Positions 58,631-64,000 of a DNA stretch of 64,000 nt are shown piece by piece; the first letter of the stretch is position 1, and each line of letters begins with the position of its first letter. A program made the position numbers and the translations under genes. Origin of the DNA: Nocardia suismassiliense (GTDB lineage Bacteria; Actinomycetota; Actinomycetes; Mycobacteriales; Mycobacteriaceae); the NCBI RefSeq assembly GCF_900269665.1, contig NZ_LT985361.1, positions 8,326,390-8,390,389 on the forward strand. The letters run 5' to 3'. The notes under the pieces were generated by a model that ran no database searches, was not told the DNA's origin, and worked only from the letters and a program-made list of their open reading frames with translations.

Positions 58631-59722
58631 TCAGCGGCGGCCGAGGGCGTCGGCGGCGCGGATCGCGTCGAGGGTCATCGCGGCGTCGACGGTGAAGGGC
58701 TCGTTGTGGATCGTTTCGCCGGGTGCGGTGGCGCGGGTTGCGATGGCCGACAGCGTATTTTCGTCGGCGTCGGCGAGGCCGAGCGCGGCGAGGGTGGTGG
58801 GCAGGCCGACTTCGGTACAGAAGTCGAGGACGGTATTGATCTCGCCGGTCTCGGCACCTTCCAGCACCAGCTGGGTGAGGACGCCGAAAGCGACCTTCTC
58901 GCCGTGCAGAAACGCGTGCGTCTGCGGGGCGGCGGTCAGCCCGTTGTGCACGGCGTGCGCGGCGGCCAGCCCGGAGGATTCGAAGCCGAGACCGGACAGC
59001 AGGGTGTTGGCCTCGACGATGCGCTCCAGCGCGGGGGTGACGGCGTGCTCGCGCACCGCGGCCAACGCCTGCGTGCCATCCGCCAGCAGCGTGTTGTAGC
59101 AGAGTTCGGCGAGGGCGGTGGCACTGCGCGTGGACGCGCCGCCGCGCATATTGCGCACCCGCGCGGCCGTGCAGGTACGCGCCTCGAACCAGGTGGCGAG
59201 CGCGTCGCCCATGCCCGAGGCGAGCAGCCGGGCCGGGGCCTGGGCGATGGCGGAGGTGTCCACCAGCACCAGCGCGGGGTTGCGGCGGACCAGCTGGTAG
59301 GTCTCGACTTCGCCGGCCGCCGTGTAGATCACCGACAGCGCGCTACACGGCGCGTCACTCGACGCGGTGGTCGGACAACTGATCATCGGCAACGCCAGGT
59401 CGTCGGCGACCGCACGCGCCGAATCGAGCACCTTCCCGCCGCCCGCCCCGAGCACCGCGGTGCTGCCACTGTCCCGCACCGCCGCGGTGATCGTCGCGAT
59501 CTCCGCCCTGGTGCATTCCCCACTCGAAAGATGCACGGTGTAGGCAATTTTCGCGTCCGTCAACGACCGTTCCCACGCCTCGGCCAGCAACCGCTGCGCG
59601 CTACGCCCCGCCACGATCGTGACCGGCCCCTCGATGCCCAGCCGCGCCATCTCCGCGCCGAGTTGCTCGGTGGCCGCGCGCCCCTGCACGTAGTGCCCCG
59701 GCGACGAAAACACACTCAACAT
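58631..59722 (-). CDS. gldA: Glycerol dehydrogenase-like, iron/zinc alcohol dehydrogenase family
   Basis: The 363-residue protein has the GldA fold: GAGGGKVLDSARAVAD (NAD binding), PTTASSDAPCSALSVIY, and metal ligands in GMGDALATW, GLAAAHAVHNG and HAFLHGEKVAFG. These enzymes oxidise glycerol to dihydroxyacetone. GGAGG precedes ATG 59722. It lies 82 bp downstream of mazG on the same strand and is the first gene of the stretch that separates mazG from lpqU. Confidence 0.87.
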   Translation of the reverse strand: MLSVFSSPGHYVQGRAATEQLGAEMARLGIEGPVTIVAGRSAQRLLAEAWERSLTDAKIAYTVHLSSGECTRAEIATITAAVRDSGSTAVLGAGGGKVLDSARAVADDLALPMISCPTTASSDAPCSALSVIYTAAGEVETYQLVRRNPALVLVDTSAIAQAPARLLASGMGDALATWFEARTCTAARVRNMRGGASTRSATALAELCYNTLLADGTQALAAVREHAVTPALERIVEANTLLSGLGFESSGLAAAHAVHNGLTAAPQTHAFLHGEKVAFGVLTQLVLEGAETGEINTVLDFCTEVGLPTTLAALGLADADENTLSAIATRATAPGETIHNEPFTVDAAMTLDAIRAADALGRR

Positions 59723-59804
59723 GCGAAACCTCCCGATCCCGAGCCGGGCTGTGCCGAATCCCGTGCACACCGCTGCCCGACCGCCGACGTTCGTTTCGTC
59801 AACG

Positions 59805-60566
59805 CTACGCGTCGGCCGTCCAGTACTTGTACCAATCGTCGCTGGTGAGCGGACGGCGTTCACCTCGAGCGGTTTCCGCGGCGTCTTCGGTGGCGTGGAT
59901 GGTGGCGGCGAAGGCGAGGGTGGCTTTGCGGAGGCGCTCCTCGGCGCTGTCGGGCCCGCCGAGGTGAACTGTGCGCAGGTCTTCGGGGATCAGGTCGGCG
60001 GGCAGGCCCGCCTTGGTGCTGCGATCGCGGATCTTTTCGGCGAGGGCCAGCGCGGGTTGCGCCATGGCGATGCCGTCGAGGCAGGAGCGGCGGGATTTTT
60101 CCGCGGATTTGCGCTCTTCCCAGGCACTTTCCTGTGCCGCGATCTTCTCTTCGAGGGAGGTGTCGGCGGCGAAGTCGGCGTCGCGCAGGTAAGGGCTGCG
60201 GTTGACTAGCTTGGCCACCAGGGCGGCGGCGACGTCATCGACGGTGAATTCGCCTGCCGCCTGGGCGATCCGGGAGTGGAAGAGCACCTGGAGCAGCAGG
60301 TCGCCCAGTTCTTCCTTGATGGTTTCGGCGTCGTTGTGCTGGATGGCGTCGAGCAGTTCGTAGGTTTCCTCGAGCAGGTAGGGGCGCAGCGAGTCGTGGG
60401 TCTGGGTGACTTCCCAGCCGCCGAAATTCCACAGGCGATCCATGACTTCCACGGCGCCGGTGAGGCCGGCCGCCACCACCGCGGTGTCGGAGGGCGCCTC
60501 GGTCGGCTGGCTGGCGGCGGCGTGGCGGGCGGCCCGCAGCACCGCCTCGTCCCGGTCGGTACTCAT
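59805..60566 (-). CDS. mazG: MazG nucleoside triphosphate pyrophosphohydrolase
   Basis: The 253-residue protein has the MazG helical bundle: EVMDRLWNFGGWEVTQTHDS, EETYELLDAI and KEELGDLLLQVLFHS with the Mg-binding acidic residues. MazG hydrolyses (d)NTPs to NMPs, limiting misincorporation and ppGpp effects. The mycobacterial form is longer (about 325); the conserved catalytic domain is complete here. Its ATG overlaps the mfd stop (ATGA, 60563-60566), the conserved mfd-mazG pair. Confidence 0.92.
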   Translation of the reverse strand: MSTDRDEAVLRAARHAAASQPTEAPSDTAVVAAGLTGAVEVMDRLWNFGGWEVTQTHDSLRPYLLEETYELLDAIQHNDAETIKEELGDLLLQVLFHSRIAQAAGEFTVDDVAAALVAKLVNRSPYLRDADFAADTSLEEKIAAQESAWEERKSAEKSRRSCLDGIAMAQPALALAEKIRDRSTKAGLPADLIPEDLRTVHLGGPDSAEERLRKATLAFAATIHATEDAAETARGERRPLTSDDWYKYWTADA

Positions 60567-63500
60567 CGGGCGGCCGAGACCTCGGTCGCGGTGGTGAGAT
60601 CTACTGCGCCCTGCGCCTTTCCGTCCAACGCGAGCAGTAGGTCGGCGACGAATTGCAGGAGCACGACGTCGCGGACCCGGTCCGCCCCGACACTGTCCTC
60701 GACCCGCGGCAGCGGCAGCGAGATCACCCCGCTGGCCGCGCGGTAACTGGCGCTGGGGTAGATCCGCTTGAGGCGCATCTGCTTCGAGTCCGGCAGTTGC
60801 AGCGGCGAGACCTTGAGTGTTGTTCCGGTGACCGCGATTTCGGTAACGCCGTATTCACGGGCCAGCAGCCGGAGCTTGGCGACCGAGACCAGGCGGCCGA
60901 CCTCGACCGGCAGCGGGCCGTACCGGTCGACGAGCTCCTCGACCACCGAGGCGAGGGTCGAATCGTCCTGCGCGGAGGCCAGTTTGCGGTATCCCTCGAG
61001 CCGGAGCCGGTCGCTGCCGATGTAGTCGGGCGGGATGTGCGCGTCGACGGGCAGGTCGATGCGCATCTCCTTGGGTTCCTCGGTGGTGATGGGCCTGCCG
61101 TCGGCGGCGGCCCGATACGCCTCGACGGCCTCGCCGACCAGCCGGACGTAGAGATCGAAGCCGACGCCCGCGACGTGCCCGGACTGCTCGGCGCCGAGCA
61201 CGTTACCGGCGCCGCGGATTTCGAGGTCCTTCATCGCGACGGCCATGCCCGCCCCGAGGTCGGAGTTCTGCGCGATGGTGGCGAGGCGGTCGTAGGCGGT
61301 CTCGGTGAGCGGCTTCTCCGGCGGGTACAGGAAGTAGGCGTACCCGCGTTCCCGGCTGCGCCCGACCCGGCCACGCAGCTGGTGCAGCTGCGAAAGGCCA
61401 AGGGCGTCAGCGCGTTCCACCAGCAGTGTATTGGCGTTGGAGATGTCGAGGCCGGTCTCGATGATGGTGGTGCAGACGAGCACGTCGAACTCGCGTTCCC
61501 AGAAACCGGCCACGGTGGACTCGAGCGCGTCCTCGTTCATCTGACCGTGCGCGACGGCCACCCTCGCTTCGGGCACCAGATCGCGAATCCGCTTGGCGGC
61601 CTTGTCGATCGAGGACACCCGGTTGTGTACGTAGAAGACCTGGCCGTCGCGCAGCAGCTCGCGGCGGATGGCGGCGGTGACCTGTTTGTCGTTGTAGGCG
61701 CCGACGTAGGTGAGCACCGGATGCCGCTCCTCCGGCGGGGTGAGGATGGTCGACATCTCGCGGATGCCGGCCAGGCTCATCTCCAGGGTGCGCGGGATCG
61801 GCGTCGCGGACATGGTCAGCACGTCGACGTGGGTGCGCAGCGCCTTGATGTGTTCCTTGTGTTCGACGCCGAAGCGCTGCTCCTCGTCGACCACGACGAG
61901 CCCGAGGTCCTTCCAGCGCACGCCGGTCTGCAGCAGCCGGTGGGTGCCGACCACGATGTCGACGCTGCCGTCGGCCATGCCCGCCAGCACGGCGCGCGCG
62001 TCGGCCGGATCGGTGAACCGGGACAGGCCCTTCACGGTGACCGGGAAGCCGGCGACCCGTTCGGCGAAGGTCTGCAGATGTTGTTGCGCCAGCAGCGTTG
62101 TCGGCACCAGCACGACGACCTGCTTACCGTCCTGCACCGCCTTGAACGCGGCGCGCACGGCGATCTCGGTCTTGCCGTAACCGACGTCGCCACACACCAC
62201 CCGGTCCATCGGGACCGGCTTCTCCATGTCCGACTTCACCTCGGCGATGGCGGTCATCTGGTCGACGGTCTCGGTGAACGCGAAGGCGTCCTCCATCTCC
62301 TGCTGCCACGGCGTATCGGGGCCGAACGCATGCCCCGGCGCCGCCTGGCGCGCGGCATACAGCTGCACCAGCTCGCCGGCGATCTCGCGAACCGCCTTGC
62401 GCGCCTTGCGTTTCGTATTCGCCCAGTCCGACCCGCCGAGCTTGGACAGGCTGGGCAGCTCGCCGCCGACGTAGCGCGACAACTGATCCAGCGACTCCAT
62501 CGGCACGAACAACCGGTCGCCCGGCTGGCCGCGCTTGCCGGGCGCGTATTCGATGACGAGGTATTCGCGGCGGGCGCCGCCGACGGTGCGTTCGATCATC
62601 TCGACGAATCGGCCGATGCCGTGCTGGTCGTGCACCACCATGTCGCCAGCGTTCAACGCCAGCGGGTCGACCTGGTTGCGGCGCTTGGCGGGCAGTCGTT
62701 TGCCGTCGCCGGGCGCGGTCATCCGGTTGCCGGTGAGATCGGATTCGGCGACGACGACGAGTCCGGCGTCGTCGAAGACCAGTCCGTCGTGCAGCGAACC
62801 GCACAGCACGCCGACCACGCCGTTGCTCGGTTCCGCGCCGGGTTCCAGCGCGGCGGCGGGCACGTCGGCGTCGGCGAGGCGTTCCAGAATGCGTTGCGCC
62901 GTACCGTGTCCGGCGACGACGACCACGGCGCGGCCGCCGGTGGCCACGTGCGCGCGCAGCGAGGCGAAGATGGTCGCGACGAGTTCGTCGGAGCCACGCG
63001 CGGTCGGCCCGGCCATGACCGGCAGCACCACTTCTTCGGGGACGCCCGCCGTCAGCGGGCTCAGCGTCCACCAGGGCAGCCCGTGCTGGTCGGCGCTCTC
63101 GTGCACGACCGGCAGCGCCCGATAGCCGGACGCGGCCAGGTCCAGCCCGTGGGCGCCGAGCGGGGCGGCGGCGCCGAACGAGGCCGCGGTCCAGGACGCC
63201 TCCAGGAACTCCTCACCGGTGCGCACCAGGTCGGCGGCGCGGGTGCGGATCTTCTCCGGATCGCAGAGCAGCAGATGGGTGTTTTCCGGCAATACCTCGG
63301 TGAGCAGGCGTAATTCGCCGGGCTGCAACACCGGGAGCAGCGCCTCCATACCGTCCACCGGCACGCCGTTGGCCAGCTTCTCCAGCATCTCGACCAGCGC
63401 GGCGTCGGCCGCGTTGGCGGCGGCGACCTCGGCGGCCCGCGCGCGCACGGCGGCGGTGAGCAGCAGTTCACGACAGGGCGGCGCGACGACGACCTCGACC

Positions 63501-64000
63501 GACACCTCGGGCAGCGAGCGCTGGTCGGCGACGGCGAACGGGCGCAGTTCGGTGACCTCGTCGCCCCAGAACTCCACGCGCACCGGATGATCGGCGGTCG
63601 GCGGGAAGAGGTCGAGGATGCCGCCGCGCACCGCGAACTCGCCGCGCTTGCCGACCATGTCGACCCGGCTGTAGGCGAATTCGACCAGGCGCGTGAGCAG
63701 TTCGTCGAAGTCGAGCTCGGCGCCGACGCGCAGCACGATCGGCTCGATGTCGCCCAGTCCACCGGCCATCGGCTGCATCAGCGACCGCACGGTGGTGACC
63801 ACCACGCGCAGCGGCGCGGGGAAGGCCGGGTCCTCGGGGTGCGCCAGCCTGCGCAGCACCTCGAGCCTGCGCCCGACGGTGTCGGCGCCGGGTGAGAGCC
63901 GCTCGTGCGGCAGGGTTTCCCAGGACGGGAACTGTGCGACCGTCGGCCCGAGCATCTCCTCGAGCTCGACGGTCAGATCGTCGGCCTCGCGCCCGGTCGC
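60563..64000 (-). CDS. mfd: Transcription-repair coupling factor Mfd (5' end outside window)
   Basis: The frame stays open from 60563 to the window end, so at least 1,145 residues are visible and only the N terminus is missing. It has the UvrB-like region early, the RNA polymerase-interacting MVVHDQHGIGRFVEM segment, the superfamily 2 helicase Walker A GDVGYGKTEIAVRAAF and DEEQ box VVVDEEQRFGVEHKE. Mfd removes stalled RNA polymerase and recruits UvrA. It precedes mazG with an ATGA overlap. Confidence 0.96.
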   Translation of the reverse strand, partial: ATGREADDLTVELEEMLGPTVAQFPSWETLPHERLSPGADTVGRRLEVLRRLAHPEDPAFPAPLRVVVTTVRSLMQPMAGGLGDIEPIVLRVGAELDFDELLTRLVEFAYSRVDMVGKRGEFAVRGGILDLFPPTADHPVRVEFWGDEVTELRPFAVADQRSLPEVSVEVVVAPPCRELLLTAAVRARAAEVAAANAADAALVEMLEKLANGVPVDGMEALLPVLQPGELRLLTEVLPENTHLLLCDPEKIRTRAADLVRTGEEFLEASWTAASFGAAAPLGAHGLDLAASGYRALPVVHESADQHGLPWWTLSPLTAGVPEEVVLPVMAGPTARGSDELVATIFASLRAHVATGGRAVVVVAGHGTAQRILERLADADVPAAALEPGAEPSNGVVGVLCGSLHDGLVFDDAGLVVVAESDLTGNRMTAPGDGKRLPAKRRNQVDPLALNAGDMVVHDQHGIGRFVEMIERTVGGARREYLVIEYAPGKRGQPGDRLFVPMESLDQLSRYVGGELPSLSKLGGSDWANTKRKARKAVREIAGELVQLYAARQAAPGHAFGPDTPWQQEMEDAFAFTETVDQMTAIAEVKSDMEKPVPMDRVVCGDVGYGKTEIAVRAAFKAVQDGKQVVVLVPTTLLAQQHLQTFAERVAGFPVTVKGLSRFTDPADARAVLAGMADGSVDIVVGTHRLLQTGVRWKDLGLVVVDEEQRFGVEHKEHIKALRTHVDVLTMSATPIPRTLEMSLAGIREMSTILTPPEERHPVLTYVGAYNDKQVTAAIRRELLRDGQVFYVHNRVSSIDKAAKRIRDLVPEARVAVAHGQMNEDALESTVAGFWEREFDVLVCTTIIETGLDISNANTLLVERADALGLSQLHQLRGRVGRSRERGYAYFLYPPEKPLTETAYDRLATIAQNSDLGAGMAVAMKDLEIRGAGNVLGAEQSGHVAGVGFDLYVRLVGEAVEAYRAAADGRPITTEEPKEMRIDLPVDAHIPPDYIGSDRLRLEGYRKLASAQDDSTLASVVEELVDRYGPLPVEVGRLVSVAKLRLLAREYGVTEIAVTGTTLKVSPLQLPDSKQMRLKRIYPSASYRAASGVISLPLPRVEDSVGADRVRDVVLLQFVADLLLALDGKAQGAVDLTTATEVSAAR

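Noticed and set aside
42461..59722. Prophage or integrative element between lpqU and mazG
   Set aside because: No integrase, transposase, tRNA junction or flanking direct repeat was found, so only an unspecified insertion is claimed.
60653..63313. 886-residue open frame opposite mfd
   Set aside because: mfd motifs are complete on the minus strand; the antisense frame has no recognisable domain.
1..64000. CRISPR array or insertion sequence
   Set aside because: No regularly spaced repeats and no transposase-like protein were seen.

Overview
The window is high-GC actinobacterial DNA and looks like Nocardia or a close relative in Mycobacteriales. The evidence is: many GTG starts; leaderless genes in which a TANNNT -10 box lies about 7 nt before an ATG or GTG; stop/start overlaps (ATGA, GTGA); IdeR/DmdR-type iron boxes; and the block mfd-mazG ... 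lpqU-like-eno-ftsB-DUF501-ppx, which from memory is contiguous in mycobacteria. The species cannot be fixed from the sequence alone.

Layout. 0-13.9 kb holds small regulator/effector modules: a serine hydrolase plus MerR pair behind a MerR-type operator, SDR, Dps, LysR plus DUF4240 plus YeiH exporter, a DUF885 peptidase-like protein, a GT4 glycosyltransferase next to an alpha/alpha-barrel partner with a glycosyltransferase relic between them, a secreted lipase, and a TetR/MFS efflux operon. 14-20.6 kb: a LAL-type LuxR regulator, a secreted serine hydrolase, and a dialkylglycine decarboxylase (dgdA) divergent from its LysR regulator. 21-25.2 kb: a secreted NlpC/P60 protein, several small proteins, and a heat-shock module (hsp20 divergent from an HspR-like MerR) sharing a CIRCE (HrcA) element. 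25.2-33.1 kb is an accessory stretch: a primase-polymerase-like small protein, an orphan SigB/SigF-type sigma factor, small secreted or membrane proteins, a relaxase-like protein lacking the catalytic half, an HTH/membrane-protein pair and an MFS exporter. 33.2-42.4 kb is mostly core: tRNA-Leu(UAA), RNase Z-like, APC and POT transporters, ppx, DUF501, ftsB, eno and an LpqU-like transglycosylase. 42.4-59.7 kb separates lpqU from mazG. It contains a peptide/metallophore-type ABC importer divergent from a five-gene biosynthesis/export operon (VioC-like oxygenase, SbnB, SbnH-like decarboxylase, SbnA, MATE), then TerD, a PPOX-type protein, flavodoxin, a Stealth phosphotransferase, a CpdA-like phosphodiesterase and glycerol dehydrogenase. 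59.8-64 kb: mazG and mfd, the latter cut by the window end.

The most interesting system is the 42.4-53.6 kb divergon. Two iron boxes lie between importer and biosynthesis genes, and a third precedes the flavodoxin. SbnA and SbnB homologues should make L-2,3-diaminopropionate through an opine-like glutamate adduct. A decarboxylase and a hydroxylase could modify these products, a MATE pump could export the result, and an Opp/Nik-type importer could retrieve it. No NIS synthetase or NRPS is present. I infer an iron-regulated small-molecule metallophore pathway without its own assembly enzyme; the product is unknown.
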